A DNA stretch of 64,000 nucleotides from NCBI RefSeq assembly GCF_029541745.1, contig NZ_CP089746.1, positions 6,705,559 through 6,769,558 on the forward strand, given 5' to 3'. The position numbers and the translations under genes were made by a program. The notes beneath the pieces were generated by a model, which was given only the letters and a program-made list of their open reading frames with translations, was not told the DNA's origin and ran no database searches. The number at the start of each line of letters is the position of its first letter. The stretch's first letter is position 1. This document shows, one piece after another, positions 43,401-51,034 of this stretch. This stretch comes from Streptomyces sp. LX-29 (GTDB lineage Bacteria > Actinomycetota > Actinomycetes > Streptomycetales > Streptomycetaceae).

Positions 43401-43618
43401 TGTTCGACCAGGCGACGGCGGAGACCGACCCCGACAAGGTGACCGAGCTCTACCGCGCCCTCAACCACAGACTCACCGACGGCGCCCATTACCTCCCGGT
43501 CGTCGCCGTGAGATCCCTCAACTACCGCAACCCCCGCCTCACCAATGTGTACGTCAGCCGGGCCTACGGCATGGTCGACCTCCAGGCGGTCGGCGTCGAC
43601 GGGGACGACGCGGGCTGA
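40451..43618 (+). CDS. Ser/Thr protein kinase fused to an ABC-type family 5 solute-binding protein
   Basis: In this 1,055-residue protein residues 15-275 are a Hanks-type kinase: G-loop LGAGGMGRVYLG, lysine in VAVKVV, catalytic loop LIHRDLKPSNVL, VIDFGIS and GTPGFMSPEQ. A Pro/Ala/Thr-rich linker (about 280-455) leads to one membrane helix (about 456-475, IVAIAIAAALVGGGITALV). Residues 520-1050 form a family 5 (oligopeptide/dipeptide) solute-binding domain: GGTLRLATAMDADSWDPARA, FRLDEPDSRFPHLLA, VASGPYRFDSYSPG. The kinase should be cytoplasmic and the binding domain outside, a ligand-sensing receptor kinase. No permease or ATPase gene is adjacent. The TTG start at 40451 is uncertain. Confidence 0.9.
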   Translation: MEELGAADPRQVGRYRILARLGAGGMGRVYLGRSTSGRMVAVKVVRAELAEDPDFRRRFAREVEAARRVTGFFTAAVVDADPEGSPAWLATAYVPGLPLDAAIRAHGAWPRRSLLVLGAGLVEALEAIHATGLIHRDLKPSNVLIAVDGPRVIDFGISIATEASVLTRSGVVIGTPGFMSPEQVTGRQIGPASDVFSLGAVLAFAGTGTPPFGIGSPHSVNFRAVYEAPDLQGLPADTDLVARCLEKDPRGRPTVPELLAEYARLLGETDGPTDGGGLPKETAWLPEAVALAVTRPAGSGPAPADASADTPGGADGAEDAGAEGGAGSAPTPPDPRDALAKKRTPAPATPATPAPATPATPPTPVLATPAVTPAAPLPPPPLPSNSPPVPTRAPDRTPGQEPEGSPAPVFGPAAAAMTPQHLGGEPALASRWTPASPATTPGRPAARPGGRARARRIVAIAIAAALVGGGITALVENLGKDKNKSNNTGTGKSRGSSSPSGDTTSAAGFDAAVDKVVNPSSKKGGTLRLATAMDADSWDPARAYYGWVWNVQRLYSRTLLTYDAKPGAKGLELVPDLAEAQPEVSPDGKTYTVRIKSGLKFEDGTPITSQDVKYAIERTFAADVIDGGPTYLTELLDQGQNYRGPYKDSGGTGLKSVEAPDERTLVFRLDEPDSRFPHLLAMGATAPVPKSKDTGARYGSKPVASGPYRFDSYSPGKSLVLVRNSHWNPATDPMRKALPDRIELTVSAAPEQVAAHLMAGTADLDASQVGLPPAASAKLMADPKLKANADAPFSGVIRTVAMVSNTAPFDNKHCRKAVLYAADTTALQTAQGGPTTGSRYGNMLPPTVPGSDAYDPFDLTTGKPRLAKAKEELVACGRPNGFATKLVVRNNRPKDVASAEVLKQALKAAGIQVEIEQLEFTRYLDTVGNPSEVENKGYGLIMTNWGSDYPHGSGFLPPLADGRLILPNSNTNYAQVDDPAINTLFDQATAETDPDKVTELYRALNHRLTDGAHYLPVVAVRSLNYRNPRLTNVYVSRAYGMVDLQAVGVDGDDAG

Positions 43619-44025
43619 GCCCTGTGGGGCGGAAGGTCAGCACACCCGAAGGCGTACAGCGTCGTACGGGCGTCCGCGGGGACGCTCTTGTACGGCGTGC
43701 CGAGTGCGCCGTCCTCGTACCAGGTCAGGGTGACGGCGTCGGCCACCTGCGGCGGTCCGGGACGGCGCCTGGGTGACCTGCGGGGGAGCCGACCGGACAC
43801 CGTGGGCGGCGTCACGCACGAGGCGCACTGCACACACGTATGCCGAACGGCCAACAAGGTGAACCTGGCCAACCCGCAGGCAGGGAAAGCACCGGACGAC
43901 GCAGAGGGGAGGTCTGATGGTGTGCGATCCACCCTGACGGCCGGTTCGGCACGGATCTGCACTGGTGCCGCCGAAAGGCCACCCCGCCTCCGCACCGGCA
44001 AGACATCCGAGGAGCAGGAACGACG
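43619..44025. other. About 400 bp with a possible C-terminal gene fragment
   Basis: Most of this gap holds no recognisable gene. A minus-strand stretch around 43640-43745 reads ADAVTLTWYEDGALGTPYKS then VPADARTTLYAFGCADLP. It looks protein-like but has no start, and runs on into the kinase-fusion gene without a fitting stop. It may be the remnant of an older gene. The lipase promoter must lie near 43850-44020. Confidence 0.35.
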
Positions 44026-45522
44026 ATGGCACCCGATCCGACTACCGCCCAGGTGACCGTGACCCTGGCTGCCCTCGCAGCCACCGGGGCCACCCCACGT
44101 CCGTCCGGGGAAACCCTGCAACAACAGACCGAACGAATCATCACCGGCATCAACGCGCAACTGAGCGATCCCAGCCTTGCGACGCAGGGTGCGTGGAAGC
44201 TGGTGTGGCTCGCCCTGAGCGAGGCCAACGCGAACATGGCCTACATCGCACGGAGCACCAACGGCTCGAACGAGTTCGCCGTAATCGCTCGCGGAACGGA
44301 CGCCGATCTGATCGACATCCTCGAGGACCTCGATGTCGGCACAGTCGTCCCGTTCCCCGAAAGCGGATCGCCGAAGCCCATCGCCGTTTCCAAGGGGGCG
44401 ATGGACGCGTTCACACGGGTTGTCAACGCCCGCTCGATCGCCTCACCCTCCCCGAACGCCACGCTCGCTCAGGCGCTCACCGCCGCGCTCAACTCGGCGC
44501 CCGCCTCGCCGCAGCCGACCGTCTACCTGACCGGTCACAGCCTGGGCGGTTGCATCGCCACCATGCTCGCGCTGTACCTGCAGGCACAGACCTGGCCGAA
44601 ACAGCCGAAGTTCGCGGTGATCACCTATGCCGCTCCCACCGCCGGCGTACAGAGCTTCGCCGACTACTTCGACTCCGTGCCGTGGGTCATCGACGAGCGC
44701 CACAACAACGCCTACGACCTGGTACCGCACGCGTGGGCCGATCTCGACACCACCGCCGGCTGGTACCCGAGCCCGGGACCGCAGGCGACCGACGAAGTGA
44801 AGCTGCTCATCGGGGCGATCTCCCAGCGCACCAAGGGCAACGTCTACGTCCAGCCGGGCACGCTCTGTCCGATGAACACCAGCTACACGAGCCTTGCCAA
44901 GAACCTGGTCAACAAGACCACCCAGGACTTCCTCGGCCAGGTCGCCTTCCAGCACGCCAACTCCACCTACCTGGACCTGGTGGGGGCGCCTGCCGTCCCT
45001 TCCGCGCCGGTGGTGACCAGCGTGACCCCCACCTTCGGCGAACCAGGCGCCACGGTGACCATCAACGGCACCGGTTTCAGCAAGGACAGCATGGTCGACT
45101 TCGGCCACTTCGCCTGCCCCACGCGCAACGTCGACTCCGACAGCAGGATCACCGCCAAGGTCCCCAACGGAACCGGCGTCGTCCACGTCCGCGTCACCAA
45201 CACCCTCGGCACCTCCCCGGCCGTCGCGATGGGGCAGTTCGCCTATGGCGGACCCGCACCTGTGGTGGTCAGTGCGGTCAGCCCGACCAGCGGAAAGGTC
45301 GACACCCTGGTCACCATCAGCGGCTCGGGCTTCGCCCATGGCGCCACCGTGCACTTCAAGGACAAGCCATCCGATGCGGTCACGTTCCTCTCCACCGGCC
45401 AGATCACCGCAACCGCGCCCGGTCAGCTCGACGACCACCAGACGGTGAACGTCACCGTGACGGTCGGCAAGGCCACCTCTCCCACCAGCCCGGCCGACGA
45501 GTTCACCTACACCGGACGGTAG
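44026..45522 (+). CDS. Class 3 lipase-like protein with two IPT/TIG domains
   Basis: In this 498-residue protein the alpha/beta-hydrolase domain (about 35-310) has the nucleophile elbow VYLTGHSLGGCIATMLALYL, a later AAPTAG and a His in DLVPHAWADL or a neighbouring position, as in fungal-type class 3 lipases. Two IPT/TIG domains follow (about 325-410 and 412-498: VTPTFGEPGATVTINGTGFS and VSPTSGKVDTLVTISGSGFA). No signal peptide is visible (MAPDPTTAQVTVTLAALAAT). The same lack of leader plus TIG domains is seen in the YVTN-propeller protein at 31.5-33.2 kb. GGAGCAGGAA precedes the ATG. A hairpin terminator follows. Confidence 0.85.
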   Translation: MAPDPTTAQVTVTLAALAATGATPRPSGETLQQQTERIITGINAQLSDPSLATQGAWKLVWLALSEANANMAYIARSTNGSNEFAVIARGTDADLIDILEDLDVGTVVPFPESGSPKPIAVSKGAMDAFTRVVNARSIASPSPNATLAQALTAALNSAPASPQPTVYLTGHSLGGCIATMLALYLQAQTWPKQPKFAVITYAAPTAGVQSFADYFDSVPWVIDERHNNAYDLVPHAWADLDTTAGWYPSPGPQATDEVKLLIGAISQRTKGNVYVQPGTLCPMNTSYTSLAKNLVNKTTQDFLGQVAFQHANSTYLDLVGAPAVPSAPVVTSVTPTFGEPGATVTINGTGFSKDSMVDFGHFACPTRNVDSDSRITAKVPNGTGVVHVRVTNTLGTSPAVAMGQFAYGGPAPVVVSAVSPTSGKVDTLVTISGSGFAHGATVHFKDKPSDAVTFLSTGQITATAPGQLDDHQTVNVTVTVGKATSPTSPADEFTYTGR

Positions 45523-45603
45523 CGTCCGCAGGCCCCGTTCCCGGGGTGGCCCTTCGAGCGGCCCCGGGCCCTTGCCGCCGACCGGTCGAATGTATACGTG
45601 CCG

Positions 45604-45629
45604 GACAGCCGGGCCAGGGCCCGGCTGTC
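45604..45629. terminator. Bidirectional hairpin terminator
   Basis: GACAGCCGGGCC (45604-45615) and GGCCCGGCTGTC (45618-45629) are perfect inverted copies around 2 nt, effectively an 11-bp stem with a 4-nt loop. It lies between the convergent lipase and VOC genes. Confidence 0.85.
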
Positions 45630-45675
45630 ACATCGGCGCGTGTTCGCCGGTCAATCGGTATGGCAGGGACGGGAG

Positions 45676-46335
45676 TCAGGACGGCGTGGGGGCGAGCGAC
45701 GCGGCAGCCTGCCAGGCGAACCCGTCCGGGTCGGTGAAGGCGTCGGCGGTGCCGCCGAGGACGATGCGGTGCGAGCCGGTGCCGTCGGCGGGGACGCCGA
45801 GGTCCTTGGCAAGGGCACGACGCTTGTACAGCGCCAGCTTGACGGGGCTGGACTGACCGGGGGCGAACTCGGCGTACTTGCCACCGAAGCTCTTGGCCAC
45901 GGTCAGGCCCCGGCCGACGTAGAACTGTTTGGTGGCCTTCACGCCCTCGACGCCGAGCAGCAGGACGACCTCGTCGATCTCGCGGGTGGCGGGGCCGGTG
46001 TCCTTCTTCGCCGAGGTCGCGATCTTCCAGATCGTCCCGTCCGGGGCCTGGACGACGCCGCTGTAGCCCCACAGCGACTTCGCGGCGGGCTTCAGCACCG
46101 TGGCGCCGGCGTCCACGGCGGCGCCGACGAAGCCGTCGACGGTGGCCGGCCCGGACACCGTGAGGGCCAGGGTGAAGCCGCGGAATCCGGTGGAGTGCGC
46201 CTCGGACGCCCGCAGGCGTATGTACGTGTCCACGCCGAAGGCGCTGTAGAAGCGGCGAGCGGCCTCAAGGTCGGCTACCTCAAGGGTGACGGACGCGAGG
46301 GACGTGTTGGCGGCGGTGGAAGTGGTGGTTGCCAT
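45676..46335 (-). CDS. VOC-family (glyoxalase/bleomycin-resistance fold) protein, two-domain
   Basis: This 219-residue protein has two vicinal-oxygen-chelate half-repeats: VTLEVADLEAARRFYSAFGV to SGVVQAPDGTIWKIAT, and DEVVLLLGVEGVKATKQFY to FTDPDGFAWQAA. Members bind a metal and act on small molecules, or bind drugs; the substrate here is unknown. ATG at 46335 was chosen (46341 is the alternative); there is no clear ribosome-binding site. It starts 5 nt after the AraC gene on the same strand and also has its own promoter-like element inside the end of that gene. Confidence 0.85.
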   Translation of the reverse strand: MATTTSTAANTSLASVTLEVADLEAARRFYSAFGVDTYIRLRASEAHSTGFRGFTLALTVSGPATVDGFVGAAVDAGATVLKPAAKSLWGYSGVVQAPDGTIWKIATSAKKDTGPATREIDEVVLLLGVEGVKATKQFYVGRGLTVAKSFGGKYAEFAPGQSSPVKLALYKRRALAKDLGVPADGTGSHRIVLGGTADAFTDPDGFAWQAAASLAPTPS

Positions 46336-46340
46336 GACCA

Positions 46341-46871
46341 TCACGCTAGGGGCTGCGCGGCGGCCGGGGCTTCTCGATTCCTGACCGGTCTTGAGACTTG
46401 CTTCGCCACGCACGCCGGCATCCCCTCCACCGTGAGCGCCGACCCCGCGTCGCGGGCCGTACCCGCAGCATCGACATGGTCGGCCGCCGCATCCGCCGCA
46501 TCCGCCGCCTGGCGCCGGAAGGCTCCGGGCGGCATGCCGACCAGTTCGGTGAAGCGGGTGGTGAACGTTCCCAGCGACGCGCAGCCGACCGTGAAGCAGA
46601 CCTCGGTGACGCTGAGGTCGCCCCGCCGCAGCAGCGCCGTCGCCCGCTCGATGCGACGCGTCATCAGGTACGCGTACGGCGACTCACCGTAGGCGGCCCG
46701 GAACTGCCGACTCAGGTGCCCGGCGGACATGTTCACATCACGGGCGAGCGCCTCCACGTTCAGCGGCTGCGCGTACTCCCTGTCGATCCGGTCGCGGACG
46801 CGGCGCAGCCGCGCGAGATCAGCCAGACGCTGCGCCTGCACGCGCGCACGCTGCCATTCAGGCTTACACAT
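46341..46871 (-). CDS. AraC-family transcriptional regulator (DNA-binding domain only)
   Basis: This short 176-residue regulator consists mainly of the AraC double helix-turn-helix (about 20-120): VEALARDVNMSAGHLSRQFR, YGESPYAYLMTRRIERATAL, then VTEVCFTVGCASLGTFTTRF. There is no large ligand-binding domain. The tail (about 120-176) is Ala-rich and ends in ordinary-looking sequence that overlaps the VOC promoter element. It is directly upstream of VOC gene 1, and together with the second VOC gene it forms an apparent small regulon. Confidence 0.9.
   Translation of the reverse strand: MCKPEWQRARVQAQRLADLARLRRVRDRIDREYAQPLNVEALARDVNMSAGHLSRQFRAAYGESPYAYLMTRRIERATALLRRGDLSVTEVCFTVGCASLGTFTTRFTELVGMPPGAFRRQAADAADAAADHVDAAGTARDAGSALTVEGMPACVAKQVSRPVRNREAPAAAQPLA
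46345..46384 (-). promoter_or_regulatory. Promoter-like element of VOC gene 1
   Basis: On the minus strand TCAGGAATCGAGAAGC (46384-46369) is followed 19 nt later by CTAGC (46349-46345). The same two blocks, identical in sequence and spacing, stand at the same distance from the second VOC gene (47639-47600). A shared extracytoplasmic-function sigma promoter or activator site is likely. It lies inside the last codons of the AraC gene. Confidence 0.6.
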
Positions 46872-47179
46872 GAGAACCCTCCCCTTCGTCTTTCGTCTTC
46901 TCTTTACATCGGCGTCTTCGAGCGTCCGGGGTGCCCGCCTCGGCCGGCACCCTGGACGCTCGGTGGTGTGGACCGGCCCGCCGGACTCGACCAGCCGCCG
47001 TCGAGCAACTTACGGACAGCAGCGGGATGGAGTCCGGCCTCATGACCGGTTCAACGAGGACCCGGACGCGGCCCGTGCGGGCGACCGGGACGGCAGGCAC
47101 TTCCGCTCTGGTGCGCCGCCGAGTCCCTTACCGGGGGTCGCGACGTAGGCCCGCACGGCCGCACCGATACCCGCACAGC

Positions 47180-47590
47180 TCAGCGCAGCTCCTGGATGCG
47201 GACCAGGTTGCCCGCGGGATCGCGGAACGCGCAGTCGCGAACGCCGTACGGCTGCTCGGTCGGCTCCTGGACGACCTCGGTATCACCGGCCTGCACCTTC
47301 TCGAACGTGGCGTCGAGGTCCGGGGTGGCCAGCAGGATCCAGCCGTAGGTCCCCTTGGCCATCATCTCGGCGATCATGCGGCGCTCGTCCTCGGTGACGC
47401 CGGGATCGGCGGCAGGCGGCGCCAGAAGGATCGACGTGCCCGGCTGACCGGCCGGGCCGACCGTGATCCAGCGCATCCTGCCCTGCCCGACATCGCTGCG
47501 GACCTCGAAGCCGAGGACGTCGCGGTAGAAGGCGAGCGACGCGTCCGGGTCGTCGTGCGGAAGAGAAGTCGTGTGAATGGTGATGTCCAT
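47180..47590 (-). CDS. VOC-family (glyoxalase-like) protein, single-domain
   Basis: This 136-residue protein has the VOC pattern: MDITIHTTSLPHDDPDASLA, FYRDVLGFEVRSDVG and the closing CAFRDPAGNLVRIQEL with a likely metal-ligand Glu. A dimer would be the active unit. ATG at 47590 was chosen because the VOC fold begins there; the longer frame to 47662 covers the promoter element. It is divergent in sequence from VOC gene 1 but shares its promoter motif at the same distance. Confidence 0.88.
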   Translation of the reverse strand: MDITIHTTSLPHDDPDASLAFYRDVLGFEVRSDVGQGRMRWITVGPAGQPGTSILLAPPAADPGVTEDERRMIAEMMAKGTYGWILLATPDLDATFEKVQAGDTEVVQEPTEQPYGVRDCAFRDPAGNLVRIQELR

Positions 47591-47599
47591 GGCGAGCAG

Positions 47600-47639
47600 G
47601 CTAGAGGCGGCTCCGTGAACGGCGCTTCTCGATTCCTGA
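47600..47639 (-). promoter_or_regulatory. Promoter-like element of VOC gene 2
   Basis: On the minus strand TCAGGAATCGAGAAGC (47639-47624) is followed 19 nt later by CTAGC (47604-47600), ending 9 nt before the ATG at 47590. It matches the element before VOC gene 1 base for base in both blocks, while the spacer differs. Confidence 0.6.
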
Positions 47640-47726
47640 TCGATCCGGACACGCCCGGACATTCGGATACGTCGGGCCGCAACGAATTTCGCTGCGGTCC
47701 CGGATCGTGCGGATGCTCGAGAGAGC

Positions 47727-49016
47727 TCAGCGACCTGGTGCCAGCCATGGATCGAGTTCGAAGAGCTGTCGCTCCGTGCGGTACGGGGCAGCTCCTCCGA
47801 AGTCCTCGATCGCCCGTCTCAGGAGTTCCGGATCCGCGCGCACTGTGCCGAGATCCGTCAGGAGAACGTAGGACGAGTGCTGGAACAAGCGGCCACGAAA
47901 GTAGTACGTACGGCCCTTGAGCAGGTCGGTAGGCTCCGGTACGGCGACCTCGGCTCGAGGCCGTACCACGAGGACATTCGTGCGCACTGCCCACCACGGT
48001 TCCCATGGGGGTTGTCGCAGTACGCCCAGGTAGGAGATGTCACTCCAGGGTATGCATATGGATGTGAGCGGCTCCTGATTGACCATGAGATCGAGCGCCA
48101 GGCCCTCGGCGCTGATCACGAGTCGTTCGGACTCGCTGTCGTCTGCCGCGCGGTACCACGACAAGAGCGCCGGGAGCAGCAGAACAATGGCGACGATGAA
48201 CCAGCCGTGCCCCAGCACGACCCTCGGGTACAGGACGGCCATGAGCAACGTGAGGAAAGCCGGCACTACGCACCCGATGCCCCTGGCGCGCCGCCGGGCA
48301 CTCGTCAGAGCCGGGGGACTGGCGAAGCAGACGGGTGTCTTGTGCGGAGGGCGGTGGGGTGCGACGCCGATCGGCACGGGTCCGCGCACCAGGGCGAGGC
48401 CACCTGCGGTGTTGACCGCCTGGCGCCGGGGACGGGGGAGACCCCGGCTGGCCAGCGCAGTGTCCACGTGTGCGTAGATCCCGTCGAGCGTCAGTGGCTC
48501 GGCGGAGCCCAGGGCGTCCAGCAGAGCGCCGGTGAACGCGGTGTACCGCTCGCCGGGTGGCGCGTGCGAGGGGGAGGTTGCCGTGGTCGACGTGAGGATG
48601 TACGTGCCGGACAGCTCCGACTGGCCGAACACCAGATTGCGCGGATTCGCCATGGCCGTGACAGCCCGCCCCGAGAAGCAGCAGTCGAGTAGCAGGACCC
48701 GGGCCTTTGCCCTCGCCCGGCTCAGGTCCCTCTTGAGCAGGTCGAGCGGGATGCCCGTCCACCCTGGGCGGGCCGACTGCGTGTCGGGCAGTGCCAGATG
48801 CAGCATGCCGTCGTCGTCCAGCAACCCATGGCCGCCGTAGTAGACCAGCAGCAGGTCACTCGCCTGTTCGGCAGCCCGGGAGAGGGCGGTGCCGACCTCG
48901 ACGGTCGAGGCGGGATTGCGGAGGACGTGGCAGTTCGCTCCCGCGATCACACCGTGCTCGCTCCTGCGGAACCTGGATCGTGAGCTTGGGCTCACCTGCC
49001 TCAGACATGTCCCCAT
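47727..49016 (-). CDS. Caspase-like (C14) protein with membrane segments, N-terminally truncated
   Basis: The catalytic half of a caspase-fold domain is clear: His in LLLVYYGGHGLLDDDG and Cys in RVLLLDCCFSGRAVT, with ILTSTTATSPSHAPPGERYT after it. Two hydrophobic segments (about 245-285) and a PH-like C-terminal domain (LVISAEGLALDLM, WSDISYLGVLR) follow, 429 residues in all. The first strand and helix of the caspase fold, normally about 50 residues before CHVLRNPAS, are missing. The first 22 codons are an out-of-frame reading of another gene start, MSEAGEPKLTIQVP (49008-48967), resembling the small EACC1-type partner of such caspases. A deletion has probably joined the two; GTG at 48950 is an alternative start. 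Function is doubtful. Confidence 0.7.
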   Translation of the reverse strand: MGTCLRQVSPSSRSRFRRSEHGVIAGANCHVLRNPASTVEVGTALSRAAEQASDLLLVYYGGHGLLDDDGMLHLALPDTQSARPGWTGIPLDLLKRDLSRARAKARVLLLDCCFSGRAVTAMANPRNLVFGQSELSGTYILTSTTATSPSHAPPGERYTAFTGALLDALGSAEPLTLDGIYAHVDTALASRGLPRPRRQAVNTAGGLALVRGPVPIGVAPHRPPHKTPVCFASPPALTSARRRARGIGCVVPAFLTLLMAVLYPRVVLGHGWFIVAIVLLLPALLSWYRAADDSESERLVISAEGLALDLMVNQEPLTSICIPWSDISYLGVLRQPPWEPWWAVRTNVLVVRPRAEVAVPEPTDLLKGRTYYFRGRLFQHSSYVLLTDLGTVRADPELLRRAIEDFGGAAPYRTERQLFELDPWLAPGR

Positions 49017-49427
49017 GGTGCCAGGATCGTCCGGAGGTCGCCGTGGTATCGCCGATCAACTTACCGAGCACAAAGGGGCGTTGCGTGGGTGCTGTCAGCG
49101 CCGGCACCGATCAGGTTAAGGCGGGGTGGCGTCGGCAGACAGCGAAACGAGCGATGCTCTCCGGTGGGTTGAGTGAGATGTCCAACGTCTCGACTCGATG
49201 GTCGGAGTCGACACCGAGCCGACGGCACAGCCCCAGGCCGCGGCGGTCACGTGCTCTGGTCGAAGTTCCGTGCAGCTGATCCGCCCCGCCCTGGCCTGGC
49301 GTATGCCCTGTTTGGATCTCCGATGCGCCTATTCGAGTACCTTCCGGACGTCCCTGAGTGAGGGACGCGCGGTGGGGGGTATGTCGTTTCGGGTGAGGTG
49401 ACCTTGGGATCCATGAGGAGATGAGCC
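49017..49427. other. About 400 bp without an intact gene
   Basis: This lies between the truncated caspase-like gene and the small monooxygenase-like gene. A minus-strand frame ending at about 49112 reads VETLDISLNPPESIARFAVC then RRHPALT and stop. It looks like the C-terminal end of a lost gene, but I cannot place it in a family. The ribosome-binding site of the next gene is at 49412-49420. Confidence 0.35.
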
Positions 49428-49712
49428 ATGTACGCCGTGGTCCGCCGGTATGAAGGGGTGACTGATCCTGCCGAGGCGGGACGGCGGGTGGACGAGGGAT
49501 TCGTGCCTCTCCTCCGCCAGGTCCCGGGCTTCGTGGCCTACTACTGGATCGACGCGGGGGGTGGGGTGATGGTCTCGATGAGCGTCTTCGAAGACCAAGC
49601 CGGAGCCGAAGAGTCGATCAAGAGGGCGGCGGACTTCGTACGGGACAACCTCGCGTCACTGCTCCCCAACCCTCCCCAGGTCACGGCCGGCCAGGTTGCG
49701 GCTGCTGGGTGA
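49428..49712 (+). CDS. Small dimeric alpha/beta-barrel (ABM-like) protein
   Basis: This 94-residue protein resembles antibiotic-biosynthesis-monooxygenase-fold proteins: MYAVVRRYEGVTDPAEA, VPGFVAYYWIDAGGGVMVSM, then SVFEDQAGAEESIKRAADFV. Such proteins form a dimeric ferredoxin-like barrel that binds small aromatics or haem; many have no known activity. GAGGAG lies before the ATG. It stands alone and converges with the glycosyltransferase gene. Confidence 0.82.
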   Translation: MYAVVRRYEGVTDPAEAGRRVDEGFVPLLRQVPGFVAYYWIDAGGGVMVSMSVFEDQAGAEESIKRAADFVRDNLASLLPNPPQVTAGQVAAAG

Positions 49713-49779
49713 CGGCCTCCGGAGGGGTACCGGATCCCGTGGATGTGGACCAGTCCGAGGAGCCGACGAATCCTGCGGC

Positions 49780-50976
49780 TCAGAGCGCGGGGCCCTCGGC
49801 GACGGCCAGCATGTTCTCGATGAGGTCAGCAGCGCGCGGGGTGCCACCCTCGGCCCAGGCGGCGGCCTGCAACCGCTGGGACCGTTCGACGCGTTCCGGA
49901 TCCGTGACCAGGTCGTTCAGCGCCGCGCGAAGGGTCTCGGCATTGGCGTCAGCGGTGTCCACACGGCGGGCGACGCCGAGTTCCACGAGCCGGTCGGCGT
50001 TCATGAACTGCTCGGCTCCCTGCGGCACGGCGATCATGGGAACCCCGGCGAGGAGCCCTTCGCCGCAGCCGCCCATGCCGGCGTGGGTCACGAAGGCGTC
50101 GGCCTGTTCCAGGATCGCCCGCTGCGGGACCCAGGAGTGCACTTCGACGTTGGGCGGGATGGTGCCGAGTTCCTCGGGGTCGGTGTACTTGCCGATCTGG
50201 AGGACGACGTGCCAGCCAGGCAGGTCACCGAAGGCCGCGACGCACTGGCGGTAGAACGCGGGCTGGCGCGTGTACGCCGAGCCGAGCGAGATCAGCAGCA
50301 CCTTGTCCGCGGCCGCCGGGCGGGTCCAGCCATCCGTGTCCGCTCGGGTGTCGAAGCAGGGGCCGACGAAGGTCACCGTGTCGGTGTCGACTCGATCGGC
50401 GTGCGGCTGCATCGCTCGCGGGATCAGGGCGAGGGCCCTGGCGGGCGGGCCGGAGAACGTGTCCACGTCCGTGGTGGTCGCACCGCAGTCGGCGAGCCAC
50501 CGCGCGAACCTGTCCCGGTACGCGTCGGCGCCCGGCAGCTTCCGCAGATGCGCCGCGACGTCCTCCTGGTAGCCGTCCCAGCCGACGAACGTCGGAGACA
50601 GCTGCACGAGGGGACGGCCCTGCGCTTCGGCGAGGGCACGCGCGGCATAGGCGCCGATGTCGTAGAGGTACAGGTCGGCCGGATCGTCGTCGTAGGCGGC
50701 GCGCAGTCGCGGGAGCGCCTGGACGGCGTCGTCGAGGAAGAGGCTCGCCGCGGCGATGGGGTCGGCAGGCCAGTCGTTGTCCGCGACGGGCAACGTGGAG
50801 GTGCAGGGCACCAGCTCCGCGCCGGCGGACTCGATCCAGTCGGCCACGAACGGGTCGTTGGCGTAGGTGACCCGGTGCCCGCGGGCCACCAACTCACGGA
50901 TGAGCGCGAGGCTGGGCAGGACATGGCTGACGACGGGGACGCCGACCATCGCGATGTGGGCGCGGCGACGGGGCAT
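49780..50976 (-). CDS. mgt: Macrolide-type UDP-glycosyltransferase (Mgt-like, GT1)
   Basis: This 398-residue GT-B enzyme has an N-terminal acceptor domain starting AHIAMVGVPVVSHVLPSLAL and a UDP-sugar domain with VLLISLGSAYTRQPAFY, VEVHSWVPQRAILEQADAFV, THAGMGGCGEGLLAGVPMIA and VPQGAEQFMNADRLVELGVA. The layout and length match macrolide-inactivating glycosyltransferases (Mgt/OleD group), which add glucose to the macrolide desosamine. It lies 58 bp after the Vat-like gene on the same strand, and both are divergent from a TetR gene, which supports a resistance role. The natural substrate could differ. Confidence 0.85.
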   Translation of the reverse strand: MPRRRAHIAMVGVPVVSHVLPSLALIRELVARGHRVTYANDPFVADWIESAGAELVPCTSTLPVADNDWPADPIAAASLFLDDAVQALPRLRAAYDDDPADLYLYDIGAYAARALAEAQGRPLVQLSPTFVGWDGYQEDVAAHLRKLPGADAYRDRFARWLADCGATTTDVDTFSGPPARALALIPRAMQPHADRVDTDTVTFVGPCFDTRADTDGWTRPAAADKVLLISLGSAYTRQPAFYRQCVAAFGDLPGWHVVLQIGKYTDPEELGTIPPNVEVHSWVPQRAILEQADAFVTHAGMGGCGEGLLAGVPMIAVPQGAEQFMNADRLVELGVARRVDTADANAETLRAALNDLVTDPERVERSQRLQAAAWAEGGTPRAADLIENMLAVAEGPAL

Positions 50977-51034
50977 GGGCGATCACTCGTTTCTGGCGCG
51001 GGACGGGTGCGGGCGGTGTGGCGAGGACGCGATG

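Noticed and set aside
41606..43489. 627-codon minus-strand frame opposite the solute-binding domain
   Set aside because: A shadow of the kinase-fusion gene, whose motifs are unambiguous.
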